A DNA stretch of 10,572 nucleotides from Cyanobacteria bacterium UBA11370 (GTDB taxonomy: Bacteria > Cyanobacteriota > Cyanobacteriia > Cyanobacteriales > Coleofasciculaceae), in contig DNGI01000156.1 of the NCBI GenBank assembly GCA_003486645.1, forward strand, positions 1 through 10,572, given 5' to 3'. Below, in pieces: positions 1-6,593 of this stretch (the first letter of the stretch is position 1; every line of letters begins with the position of its first letter). The notes below the pieces were generated by a model that was not told the origin of the DNA, did no database searches, and was given only the letters and a program-made list of their open reading frames with translations. Both the position numbers and the translations under genes were made by a program.

Positions 1-20
1 CCTCTCCCCATCCGCCTTAA

Positions 21-407
21 TTAGGGGGTTTGGGTAGCAATAAATTCCCGCAATTGCAGCAAACTAAAGGTTTGACCCAGATTCAGCGGTAAGACAGAGA
101 TCCCTTCCAAACGGGATTGTACCCACCCATCACCCCAGTACCACTCGTGATACCCATCAATTCCCTGACTCAATAGCAGGCGTAAACAGTTAGACTGAAC
201 AATATCCACTTGATGTTGAATTGCTACAGGGCCAATCCAGCTTGTGAAGGTCAATCCTGGATGAAGCTGTTCTGGCAAGCCAACGGAAAAGTTTTGATGC
301 CATAACCACTGCCGCAGCTTATCTGACTGTAACAAACTATCCCGAATAAGCGTGTGTGAAGCGTCTAGTTCAATGCGGAGATGGCTTTGTTGAAAGGTTC
401 CTAGCAT
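21..407 (-). CDS. Small SRPBCC/START-like conserved protein, function unknown
   Basis: A 128-residue soluble protein with no signal peptide or membrane segment. Its N-terminal half resembles the SRPBCC (Bet v1/polyketide-cyclase-like) fold: a strand with an alternating pattern (RIELDA, residues 11-16), a helix ending in a 'DKLRQWLW' stretch (29-36), then a Gly/Pro turn and a strand (GLPEQLHPGLTFTSW, 43-57). Members of that fold bind small hydrophobic ligands in a cavity, but no ligand can be inferred. Tryptophans cluster at 89-95 (EWYWGDGW), where this fold often has core strands. The ATG start has no clear Shine-Dalgarno sequence. It lies 131 nt downstream of the PAS-sensor gene on the same strand and may be read through from it. 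The family call is by pattern only; the ORF itself is well supported by length and composition. Confidence 0.75.
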   Translation of the reverse strand: MLGTFQQSHLRIELDASHTLIRDSLLQSDKLRQWLWHQNFSVGLPEQLHPGLTFTSWIGPVAIQHQVDIVQSNCLRLLLSQGIDGYHEWYWGDGWVQSRLEGISVLPLNLGQTFSLLQLREFIATQTP

Positions 408-538
408 AGGGTTTAAGCTATTTCACATTTAAATTACATAACTTGGACAGGCTTGCTGGCCTATCCCACGCATAGTTTTAACACTACCGATACTGAAAAC
501 TGGATGTGGAACAGCTTATTACACTATAACAATTTTTT

Positions 539-1765
539 CTAACTCCAGAACTCATCCAGACTCAGGGTACTAACTTCGTCTTGCAATTCCTGAAAATAGC
601 CACTCTGGGTAATTAAAGCGACTTCTTGTTCTCGTTTCTTGTGGTCAATTTCAATTTTCAATTCTGCTAACTGTCGTCTCAATTCTTCTTCTCGGTGCTT
701 GCGATCGCTAATATCTTGTATCATTCCTTCATAATAGAGGACTTTCCCACTCCTATCTTGAACGGCGCGGGCATCAATTTCAACCCAGAGTGTGCTTCCA
801 TCTTTACGATAGGCTTGATACTCCAAGCCTTGAACTTGTCCGTATTGTTCCATGAGATATCGGAACTGAGTGCGATCCCTGGGATTGACATAAATTTGTG
901 TCTGAATATCGGTCACGCTGGCAATCATTTCTTCGGGGGAATCATAGCCGTAGATTCGAGCCATTGCTGGGTTAATGTTAATAAAACAACCATCGGGTGA
1001 AGACTGAAAGATTCCTTCTAAAGCATTTTCAAAAATACTGCGATAATTTTCTTCCGCAATGCAAAGTGCTTCTTCAGCTTTCTTGCGTTCAGTAATATCA
1101 ATTCCTACAGATACCATTGCGGTTCCTTGTTGATATTTTCGAGCAGCGATCAAATAATATCTTACCTGATCGTTATGATCGGCTTTAACCACTTGAGATG
1201 CTGATTCTTGTGAACTTGCAAAGAATTGAGAGATAAATTCTGCAAACTGAGTACTACCTTTAAGAAAGCCAACTTCTTGACCAATAAACGCCTCTTGGGA
1301 AAGATTCCAGGTGTCTGCTAGATAGCGATTAACACCCAAATAAACACCGCCAGAATCGATCCAAGAAATCGAACCGGGTACGGCGTTTAAAATGGCTTCC
1401 AATTGATCTTTAGCCGTTGCTAACTCTCGTTCCCGCGTTTTGATGGTTTGCACCATCTGAGTAAATACGCGTGCCAAATGTCCGAGTTCATCATCCCGTG
1501 CCGTGATTTGCGTTAAACTATCGGGTTCAAAGGTATCATTTTCAACAGATACTGCTGCGGCTGTAAAGGTTTGCACCTGCTCAATATAACCCAACAGTTG
1601 TTTATTTTTTTGATTGAGTTGGTTTTCTAGATCGGTAGCGTGTTCGGTAACGGTTTCCAGCAGAATTTCTAAATCGTTTTTTTCTTCATTGGCTTGGGCG
1701 AGTTGATGACTCAGGGTTTCGATTTGAGCTAGTAATTGCTCTCGTGATAGTTGCTCTGCTTGCAT
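539..1765 (-). CDS. Soluble HAMP-like/PAS/PAS sensor protein without a kinase domain
   Basis: A 408-residue signalling protein. Residues 1-60 are a charged, heptad-like coiled coil. Residues about 66-113 look like a HAMP linker (LTQITARDDELGHLARVF followed by a helix), although no transmembrane segment precedes it. PAS domain 1 spans about 121-228 and ends in GIDITERKKAEE. PAS domain 2 spans about 238-356, with the typical FENALEGIFQSSPDG start, a YGYDSPEEM turn and a DISDRKHREEE exit. No HisKA, HATPase, GGDEF, EAL or cyclase domain follows. The protein instead ends in a charged helical tail (about 365-396, QLAELKIEIDHKKREQ, then YFQELQ) that resembles tails I recall on other cyanobacterial signalling proteins. 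It may therefore be an adaptor that passes PAS-sensed information by protein contact. The gene follows the STAS gene by 129 nt on the same strand. No PAS cofactor can be assigned. Confidence 0.9.
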   Translation of the reverse strand: MQAEQLSREQLLAQIETLSHQLAQANEEKNDLEILLETVTEHATDLENQLNQKNKQLLGYIEQVQTFTAAAVSVENDTFEPDSLTQITARDDELGHLARVFTQMVQTIKTRERELATAKDQLEAILNAVPGSISWIDSGGVYLGVNRYLADTWNLSQEAFIGQEVGFLKGSTQFAEFISQFFASSQESASQVVKADHNDQVRYYLIAARKYQQGTAMVSVGIDITERKKAEEALCIAEENYRSIFENALEGIFQSSPDGCFININPAMARIYGYDSPEEMIASVTDIQTQIYVNPRDRTQFRYLMEQYGQVQGLEYQAYRKDGSTLWVEIDARAVQDRSGKVLYYEGMIQDISDRKHREEELRRQLAELKIEIDHKKREQEVALITQSGYFQELQDEVSTLSLDEFWS

Positions 1766-1894
1766 TGCTGCTAAAACTTATCCTATCAACTTCTGCTTAT
1801 AAGCTAACGCAAATTTAACGTTTTGATTCCCCTTTTCCTATTCTCCAGGCACTCTTTGGATATGTAGTCGGTAGCCTCAGCAATCAGCCTAACT

Positions 1895-2287
1895 CTATTC
1901 TAATTCCAGTTTCAACCCAGGAAACAGCTTTTCTAGATTTTTTAGAGATTTTCCTTGCCAAGGAATGGTATTTGACCCCATCACAATAACTTGAATTGTT
2001 TTTCTTTTACGCATATTAATCGCAAATTTAGACACCAGACTAATCCCAGAACTATTAAGAAATTCTAATTTTCTCAGATCTAAGATCATAGTTGATGGTT
2101 CTTGATTAGCCACATCATCTAACAACTGGGCAATTGGGGCATAGTCAGCTGGTCCACTCAAACTGAGTTCGCCTATAAAACTCACTGTCACTGATTCAGG
2201 ATTGTAGTGAACTCTGTAGTCATCACCGTTGATTTCTTGAGTATCCATTGTTCTTTTGTTCTTGAGTGTTGTGGTATTTTTTTTCAT
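1895..2287 (-). CDS. STAS-domain protein, slr1659-like anti-anti-sigma-type regulator
   Basis: A STAS-domain protein of 130 residues, or 117 if it starts at the second Met (2248). Neither start has a clear ribosome-binding site. The fold signature is a first strand pair (VHYNPESVTVSFIGELSLSG, 26-45), then strand MILDLRKLEFLNSSG (67-81), where SpoIIAA-type proteins carry the phosphorylated Ser in a D-S-S/T-G motif. Here it reads N78-S79-S80-G81, so S80 is the predicted phospho-acceptor and the usual Asp is Asn. The C-terminal part has GSNTIPWQGKSLKNL (104-118), which recalls Synechocystis slr1659-type regulators. In such systems the STAS protein is phosphorylated by a GHKL kinase and dephosphorylated by a PP2C phosphatase, and its state selects binding partners. 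The GHKL gene lies 47 nt upstream on the same strand, which supports a functional pair. No phosphatase is encoded in the window. Confidence 0.92.
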   Translation of the reverse strand: MKKNTTTLKNKRTMDTQEINGDDYRVHYNPESVTVSFIGELSLSGPADYAPIAQLLDDVANQEPSTMILDLRKLEFLNSSGISLVSKFAINMRKRKTIQVIVMGSNTIPWQGKSLKNLEKLFPGLKLELE

Positions 2288-2334
2288 GAAAGGCTATTAA
2301 ATGATTTCTTCTCTAGAGTTGAAAATCACTGATA

Positions 2335-2925
2335 CTATACAACAACTTGAACAAGGGTTGTAACCGCGATCGCATCTGGATTGTTTCCAATGGCTTCAAA
2401 TTTCCAACCGAGTTTTGCTGAATAATCATTGATCATGGTGAGAAGTCCCAATCCGGAAGAGTGAGTATTTTCTTCTTCTGCACTTTGTTCTAGCTGATGG
2501 ACATACAATTCTTCTGGATCAGAGGCAAGTAATTCCTCAATAAAGCTTTGATACTTATCCTGCATTGGGTTCGTGATTGCGTTCGTCGCAAACAACACCA
2601 CTGTCACCTCTGGATCTTCAATGAAGTGAATGCCAAAGCGCACAGGATGCTGTTGGTTTGGGCTATGAAACTTCATCGCATTTTCTAATAATTCATTAGC
2701 GATGTAACTGACTGCGCCTTTGCACTCTTCTTGGCGGCGATCGCTACCCGGATCATCATCATCAACCGGAAGAAAAGTCGATAAATAATCAGCGACAAAG
2801 TAAGCTGATAATCGATTATTGCGCCATCGTTGTTTGATCGGTCGAGAACTAGCTGAAAACCCGATATCTAAATAATCATGACCCGGAGGAAGATTTTCGA
2901 TAAAGTCTCCAAAAATTTGTGCCAT
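2335..2925 (-). CDS. GHKL-type ATP-binding regulator, slr1658/SiaB-like (DUF6272) kinase
   Basis: A protein of 196 residues from the ATG at 2925. A TTG at 2952 would add nine residues (MHPKWYKIA), but the ATG is preferred because the family-like sequence starts at MAQIFGDF. It resembles the small cyanobacterial ATP-binding regulators (slr1658 type, related to SiaB/DUF6272) that work as STAS-protein kinases. Visible motifs are the N box ANELLENAMKF (76-86, Asn82 for Mg2+), and a Gly-rich box SSGLGLLTM (156-164) forming the ATP lid. An acidic segment (DDDDPGSD, 55-62) precedes the N box. The protein lacks the dimerisation and phospho-acceptor domain of two-component kinases, consistent with a Ser/Thr kinase or switch protein. 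Its STAS partner begins 47 nt downstream. A TATAAT-like promoter element lies about 150 nt upstream. Kinase activity itself is inferred. Confidence 0.88.
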   Translation of the reverse strand: MAQIFGDFIENLPPGHDYLDIGFSASSRPIKQRWRNNRLSAYFVADYLSTFLPVDDDDPGSDRRQEECKGAVSYIANELLENAMKFHSPNQQHPVRFGIHFIEDPEVTVVLFATNAITNPMQDKYQSFIEELLASDPEELYVHQLEQSAEEENTHSSGLGLLTMINDYSAKLGWKFEAIGNNPDAIAVTTLVQVVV

Positions 2926-3040
2926 AGCTATCTTATACCATTTTGGATGCAAGGATTTTGGATTGCGGAAGACTGAATCGGGCAGAGTTTCAGTAACTCA
3001 TGTGCAACATTTCTTTTTTAAATTGGTATTATTTTTTGAT

Positions 3041-3060
3041 TGATTTGTGTTTCACAATCA
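3041..3060. promoter_or_regulatory. Imperfect inverted repeat between the LCIB-like and kinase genes
   Basis: TGATTTGTG, TTT, CACAATCA forms a stem with one bulged T. It sits downstream of the LCIB-like stop codon and just past the putative -10 of the kinase gene. On the minus strand the bases after the stem are A-rich rather than U-rich, so it is not a good intrinsic terminator for the upstream gene. It could be an operator or a 5' leader hairpin of the kinase/STAS transcript. Confidence 0.35.
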
Positions 3061-3073
3061 GCAATGTTATATC

Positions 3074-3079
3074 ATTATA
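3074..3079 (-). promoter_or_regulatory. Possible -10 element upstream of the kinase/STAS pair
   Basis: The minus strand reads a perfect TATAAT about 150 nt upstream of the kinase ATG. A TG lies close upstream, but one base off the extended -10 spacing. No good -35 box stands at 16-18 nt, which is not unusual in cyanobacteria. If real, the kinase and STAS genes (and perhaps the PAS gene) have their own transcript start and are not dependent on the carbonic-anhydrase-like gene. Confidence 0.35.
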
Positions 3080-3133
3080 AGCAATAAAGGCCGTGAATAA
3101 TTTCTGGCAAGTTGGTTTCGTGAGTCCCTCATT

Positions 3134-3952
3134 TCAGAAATCAAAAGTTTCCTGAAACACCTCAATACTTTGCTTTCCCTCTGGTAGATCAGAACCCACT
3201 ACATAAAAATCTTGAGGATAGATCCAATGAGTATCGAGTGGTCCATGAATTTGAATACCCGTCATAACGGCATACTTAAATATAGAGTGATCTAACGTAC
3301 TTAATAACTTCCTAACATCATCGGAAATAATCCGGCACGCTAACTTGGTTATCTCTACTAAATCAGGCTTATCCCCATAGTGAATAGTCGAAAGAATTTT
3401 CTGACGGATAATACTTTGTTCGATATCTTGCATATCCGTTTGTAAGTTAAGAAATCCCGACTCTAATTCCTTAACAATCACTTCCAATGCTCCACAAGCA
3501 TGAGAAGCTTTGTCAAGCCCTTGTCGGTAAACTTTCCCAATTTCTCCATATCTGGAAATCGCAATATGAGGCATAGCATAGAAGGTAAAGCGACGTACAC
3601 CGTCATAGATAGGAGTATGATCGGTAGCGGCTGCCAACCCCGTTTTACCCATCATTACAAATCCTGCCAGACTGCAACAATTGAATGTTTTTCCCCAAAA
3701 TTTAATCACTTCATCAAATAGAGGATCAGCCATTTCATCTCGACAAATTGCAATCATTCCCATCGTATTATCATCATTAAAGTCATAATTGCTCAAGCAT
3801 TCATAGGTTTTCCTCATATAATGTTTCATGGGCAAAGTACCTGGAAAATGAGCTTTAACTGTTTGGTGAAAAGCGGGAAAAACGTTAGGTTCATACCCAT
3901 CAATAGATTGAAATATTTCGTCCCGGAGTTTGTTCAAGTAGTTCTCGTTCAT
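3134..3952 (-). CDS. LCIB/LCIC-family (theta-type) carbonic-anhydrase-like protein
   Basis: A 272-residue soluble protein, close to the length of single-domain bacterial members of the limiting-CO2-inducible LCIB/LCIC family. That family has a beta-carbonic-anhydrase-like fold and interconverts CO2 and bicarbonate in those members shown to be active. Hallmarks in order: NTMGMIAICRDEMADP (62-77) with Cys70 and Asp72 of the C-x-D motif; WGKTFNCCSLAGFVMMGKTG (86-105); HTPIYDG (112-118); AMPHIAISRYGEIGKV (126-141) with His129; and SHACGAL (150-156) with Cys153. Cys70, His129 and Cys153 are the expected zinc ligands and Asp72 the gating acid, so catalytic competence is plausible. The start is well supported, with AGGAAA about 8 nt before the ATG. 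The C-terminal 100 residues are less familiar. It lies 292 nt downstream of the glutaminase gene. Family confidence is high; activity is inferred. Confidence 0.88.
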   Translation of the reverse strand: MNENYLNKLRDEIFQSIDGYEPNVFPAFHQTVKAHFPGTLPMKHYMRKTYECLSNYDFNDDNTMGMIAICRDEMADPLFDEVIKFWGKTFNCCSLAGFVMMGKTGLAAATDHTPIYDGVRRFTFYAMPHIAISRYGEIGKVYRQGLDKASHACGALEVIVKELESGFLNLQTDMQDIEQSIIRQKILSTIHYGDKPDLVEITKLACRIISDDVRKLLSTLDHSIFKYAVMTGIQIHGPLDTHWIYPQDFYVVGSDLPEGKQSIEVFQETFDF

Positions 3953-4020
3953 TGCGTTTCCTGGTAATTTGCTGTCTTAATGGTTGCCTTTCATAGAGTA
4001 TTCCCTCCAACTTTACTCGA

Positions 4021-4054
4021 TCCACCATTAGTCCACCATTAGTTCACCATTAGT
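4021..4054. repeat. Three tandem copies of an 11-bp repeat
   Basis: The unit CCACCATTAGT occurs twice exactly and a third time with one change (TCACCATTAGT), head to tail, about 70 nt upstream of the LCIB-like start codon and therefore in its probable leader or promoter region. The 11-bp period is one helical turn, which would put a repeated protein contact on one DNA face. It may equally be slippage-born repeat DNA. Confidence 0.75.
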
Positions 4055-4122
4055 CATTAACTCAATTTGCTCAGCTACCCTTGCCTCTAAATTTGCTATT
4101 ATTCAGTTAGGAAACAAACTCT

Positions 4123-4168
4123 CTCCCCATCTCCCCATCTCCCCATCTCCCCATCTCCCCCTATCCCC
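4123..4168. repeat. Octamer tandem repeat (CTCCCCAT) with G-quadruplex potential on the minus strand
   Basis: Four exact copies of CTCCCCAT and degenerate continuations give six runs of at least four C. The first five runs are spaced by ATCT or its near copies. On the minus strand this is GGGG separated by 4-nt AGAT loops, which fits the simple G-quadruplex pattern. The minus strand is the RNA-like strand for the flanking genes, so any read-through from glutaminase to the LCIB-like gene would carry the G-rich form. Similar short C-rich arrays are frequent in cyanobacterial intergenic DNA. Confidence 0.8.
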
Positions 4169-4244
4169 ACGTCTATCTCAACAAGCAATTTACACCTAAC
4201 AGCGTAGGCTAAATTTCAGGGAAAGCCCAGCCATATTTTACAGA

Positions 4245-5279
4245 TTACCAAGCATCAACCGAGTCGCCTCCCTCAATCCAATCCTTCAAATTATGTTTAG
4301 GTTTAGCAACATTAAAGAGATGTAAACCAAAATCTCTAGATATATCTTCGCAGACTTTGATGCCTCTAATACTATTTCCCTTAACATCCAAGGGCGGCGA
4401 GAATACGCCAATCCCCAATTTTCCAGGAACCACCGCCGTAATGCCACCCCCTACTCCACTTTTAGCAGGCATTCCTACTCGATACGCCCATTCTCCAGAG
4501 GCATCGTACATCCCACAAGTCAGCATGACACTAATCACATCCTGAACATAACGTTCATCAATTGCCCGTTCTCCAGTAATAGGATTAACGCCACCATTTG
4601 CCAATGTAGCTGCCATGACGGCTAAATCATGACCATTGACCATAATTGAACATTGTTGAAAATATAAGTCGAGAGTTTCATCAATGCGATCGCTAATCAT
4701 ACCAAAGTTAAGCATTAAATAGGCGATCGCGCGATTGCGATTTCCGGTTGCTTTTTCGGATAAAAACACGGGTACATTAATATCATGTTCTCGTCCCGTA
4801 TAACGTCGAAACATATCCAGAGTGCGTTTGAGGCGTTCCGTTGCGCCATTTCCCTTGATTAAATCTGCGGTTGCGATCGCCCCAGCATTCACCATCGGAT
4901 TGTAAGGACGGTTGGTTTTTTCGTCGAGGACAATTGAGTTAAATGCTTCACCTGTTGGTTCAACACTTACCTTTGTCCAAACATAATCTCGTCCGTGATC
5001 TTCAATCGCCATTCCGTAAATAAATGCCTTGGAGATGGATTGAATTGTAAATAGTTTACTACAATCACCCACCTCAAAAATCTGACCATCTACCGTTACA
5101 ACACTAATCCCAAACCAATCGGGATTCGCTATTGCTAGTTCCGGGATATAATCAGCAACAGCACCTTCTTTAAGAGGCTGATACTTTTCATAGAGTTCGT
5201 TGAGATAGGAGCGAAAGGGTGACGCAACCGCCTGAATCGAACTCGTCAATGAGTGCAAGTTATTTTTGTCTACCATCAT
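4245..5279 (-). CDS. glsA: Glutaminase (serine-dependent, beta-lactamase-like fold)
   Basis: Hydrolyses L-glutamine to glutamate and ammonia in the cytosol. At 344 residues it is about 35 longer than the E. coli and Bacillus enzymes, with a short N-terminal extension and a C-terminal tail ([16 protein letters not shown]). The catalytic set is complete by pattern: Ser81-x-x-Lys84 ([10 protein letters not shown]), Tyr126-Asn127-Pro and Asn131 ([12 protein letters not shown]), Glu175 ([11 protein letters not shown]) with Asn182, Tyr206, Tyr258 (CGMYDASG) and the KSGVGGG strand (273-279). Spacing between these agrees with the family. It has no fused STAS or cyclic-nucleotide domain, although some bacterial glutaminases do; here a STAS protein is encoded nearby as a separate gene. 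The start is the first of two adjacent ATGs, with only a weak ribosome-binding site. It lies 258 nt downstream of the ParA-like gene. The nitrogen link to the neighbours is inferred. Confidence 0.95.
   Translation of the reverse strand: MMVDKNNLHSLTSSIQAVASPFRSYLNELYEKYQPLKEGAVADYIPELAIANPDWFGISVVTVDGQIFEVGDCSKLFTIQSISKAFIYGMAIEDHGRDYVWTKVSVEPTGEAFNSIVLDEKTNRPYNPMVNAGAIATADLIKGNGATERLKRTLDMFRRYTGREHDINVPVFLSEKATGNRNRAIAYLMLNFGMISDRIDETLDLYFQQCSIMVNGHDLAVMAATLANGGVNPITGERAIDERYVQDVISVMLTCGMYDASGEWAYRVGMPAKSGVGGGITAVVPGKLGIGVFSPPLDVKGNSIRGIKVCEDISRDFGLHLFNVAKPKHNLKDWIEGGDSVDAW
4686..4730. repeat. Two closely spaced HIP1 octamers inside glsA
   Basis: GCGATCGC occurs at 4686-4693 and 4723-4730. 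Six more copies lie near 701, 2366, 2737, 4873, 7949 and 9776. This palindrome is strongly over-represented in most cyanobacterial genomes and is the clearest compositional marker of the host group here. Confidence 0.85.
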
Positions 5280-5304
5280 TATTTTCTAGCTTCAAGGTAC
5301 GGAC

Positions 5305-5368
5305 GTTTTGAGTTTTGAGTTTTGTTAGCGTAGCGGGACGATAGTCAGTTTTGAGTTTTGAGTTTTGA
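5305..5368. repeat. Two heptamer arrays (GTTTTGA) split by a 22-bp insert
   Basis: Two to three tandem GTTTTGA units (5305-5325) and three more (5348-5368) flank the segment GTTAGCGTAGCGGGACGATAG plus a few bases. The insert resembles GC-rich interspersed fragments I recall from cyanobacterial intergenic DNA. The arrangement suggests that the short element entered an existing heptamer array, or that two arrays grew around it. The block is upstream of the glutaminase gene and does not encode a credible protein. Confidence 0.75.
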
Positions 5369-5437
5369 GTTAGAAATTTCCCATAAAACACTAACTCAAA
5401 TATCCTTATATCATTTAAGTTTAGACTTGACAGGTTT

Positions 5438-5453
5438 AAAGTTTTGAAACTTT
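5438..5453. promoter_or_regulatory. Perfect inverted repeat upstream of glsA
   Basis: AAAGTTT, TG, AAACTTT is a 7-bp-arm palindrome with a 2-nt centre, about 160 nt upstream of the glutaminase start. It has the dimensions of an operator for a dimeric regulator, and the 2-nt centre makes an RNA hairpin unlikely without opening arm pairs. AT-rich palindromes can occur by chance, and no regulator is assigned. Confidence 0.35.
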
Positions 5454-5470
5454 CTACTCCTAGAGGTTTC

Positions 5471-5491
5471 AAAATCTAAAATCTAAAATCT
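5471..5491. repeat. Heptamer tandem repeat (AAAATCT), three copies
   Basis: Three exact head-to-tail AAAATCT units followed by a degenerate AAAATGA. It is typical of the short tandemly repeated heptamers found between cyanobacterial genes. It lies between the ParA-like gene and glsA, about 50 nt past the ParA-like stop codon. Confidence 0.8.
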
Positions 5492-5537
5492 AAAATGATA
5501 TTACTCATCGCTCATAACTCGTGTTGGCGATATTGAT

Positions 5538-6302
5538 CTATAGGGTTGATGCCATAATCTGCTGCGCCACCTTTTTAAATTCTTGGCTTACCGGATGCTC
5601 CGGATACTTAACGCAGAATACACCTTCGCTAGCTAACTGTACTACATCTTCTGACAAGGGAAAGATCCCAGCCACAGGCAGTTCATAGGTTTCTTCTATT
5701 TTTTGCCGCAACGCATCAAAGTTAAGTTTACTCAATGCTTTGTTGACAGCCAGTAGCATTTTACGCACCTTCAATTGCTTCGCCACATCAACCGTTACTG
5801 CTGTCCCTTGGTAATCTTGTTTATCGGGACGTAGAATCAAAATTAAGATGTGAGAAATGGCGATGGAAAGGAACGTTTCCTTCGATAATCCGGGGTGAGT
5901 ATCGATAAACAAGTAGTCGAGTTGAAGACCCTTAACTAATTTCCGAAAGCCATCATGAAGTAGACTTACATCATACCCATCTTTGAGAATTCGGGCAATA
6001 TTGTCGGCTTTGACACTAGAGGGAACTAAAAAAATTTTCCCCTCACTTTCAACCCCCACATTCCCAGTGACATCATAGGCAGCTTCTTCGATAGAACTTT
6101 CACCCCATAGATAATTATTGAGGGTTTTGTTCATGCTTTCTGGCTCTAGACCGAAAAGAGTGTGAATACCTGGGGAGGGAATATCTGTATCAACGACACC
6201 CACGCGATGTCCTTGGAGAGCAACCGTTGTTGCTAGATTAGCTGTAAAGTTGGATTTACCAGTGCCACCTCGGTAGGAGTGAATTGAGACTACTTTAGGC
6301 AT
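5538..6302 (-). CDS. ParA/MinD-like P-loop ATPase with Arg in the signature-lysine position
   Basis: A 254-residue protein of the SIMIBI/ParA-MinD class. The P-loop reads SYRGGTGKSN (9-18). Lys16 is the ordinary Walker A lysine, but Arg11 stands where the class-defining signature lysine (KGGxGK) normally is. Switch I is VVDTDIPSPG (36-45) and switch II is FIDTHPGLS (132-140), both intact. A hydrophobic strand (HILILILRPD, 151-160) and the nucleotide-base region (LAVNKA, 184-189) complete the fold. The C-terminus lacks a clear MinD-type amphipathic membrane helix. No parB or parS-like partner is adjacent, so chromosome or plasmid partition is unlikely; a role in positioning or in a signalling switch fits the neighbours better. 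It is the first minus-strand gene of the cluster, divergent from the Crp-like gene. Family is certain; specific role is unknown. Confidence 0.92.
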   Translation of the reverse strand: MPKVVSIHSYRGGTGKSNFTANLATTVALQGHRVGVVDTDIPSPGIHTLFGLEPESMNKTLNNYLWGESSIEEAAYDVTGNVGVESEGKIFLVPSSVKADNIARILKDGYDVSLLHDGFRKLVKGLQLDYLFIDTHPGLSKETFLSIAISHILILILRPDKQDYQGTAVTVDVAKQLKVRKMLLAVNKALSKLNFDALRQKIEETYELPVAGIFPLSEDVVQLASEGVFCVKYPEHPVSQEFKKVAQQIMASTL

Positions 6303-6593
6303 TAGATATAACTTCAGGACTTACAAACGTTGTAATCAGACTCAAATTCTATCGTGAGCTTTCGCTCTTCTGATATCCCAGCCAATCAAATTTTGCTTCT
6401 CTTCTCTTGAATTGCATCATCTTTATCAAGAAATAAGAGTCATGATCAGACAGTCTTTAGCCCGATTTTTGTGATACGCTAGAAGATCTTGCCCAAGACG
6501 ACAGAAATAAGTGAGCAGTTAACAACGCAGTTAAAAGTAGAAAGAATAAGCCTTTCTTCCTTCTGCCCTCTGCCCTGGATCATTCTGCCTTCT

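Noticed and set aside
695..1000. 101-codon plus-strand ORF inside the PAS-sensor gene
   Set aside because: It is antisense to a well-supported coding region; its sequence is the shadow of the PAS frame.
3500..3721. 73-codon plus-strand ORF inside the LCIB-like gene
   Set aside because: Antisense shadow of a strongly supported gene, without a ribosome-binding site.
4028..4057. Nine-codon leader-peptide-like ORF (MTNGELMVD) before the LCIB-like gene
   Set aside because: It arises from the 11-bp repeats, has no clear ribosome-binding site and no attenuator structure after it.
4357..4545. 62-codon plus-strand ORF inside glsA
   Set aside because: Antisense shadow of the conserved glutaminase C-terminal region.
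5260..5472. 70-codon minus-strand ORF upstream of glsA
   Set aside because: It is made largely of the heptamer repeats, overlaps the glsA start, and has no domain-like pattern.
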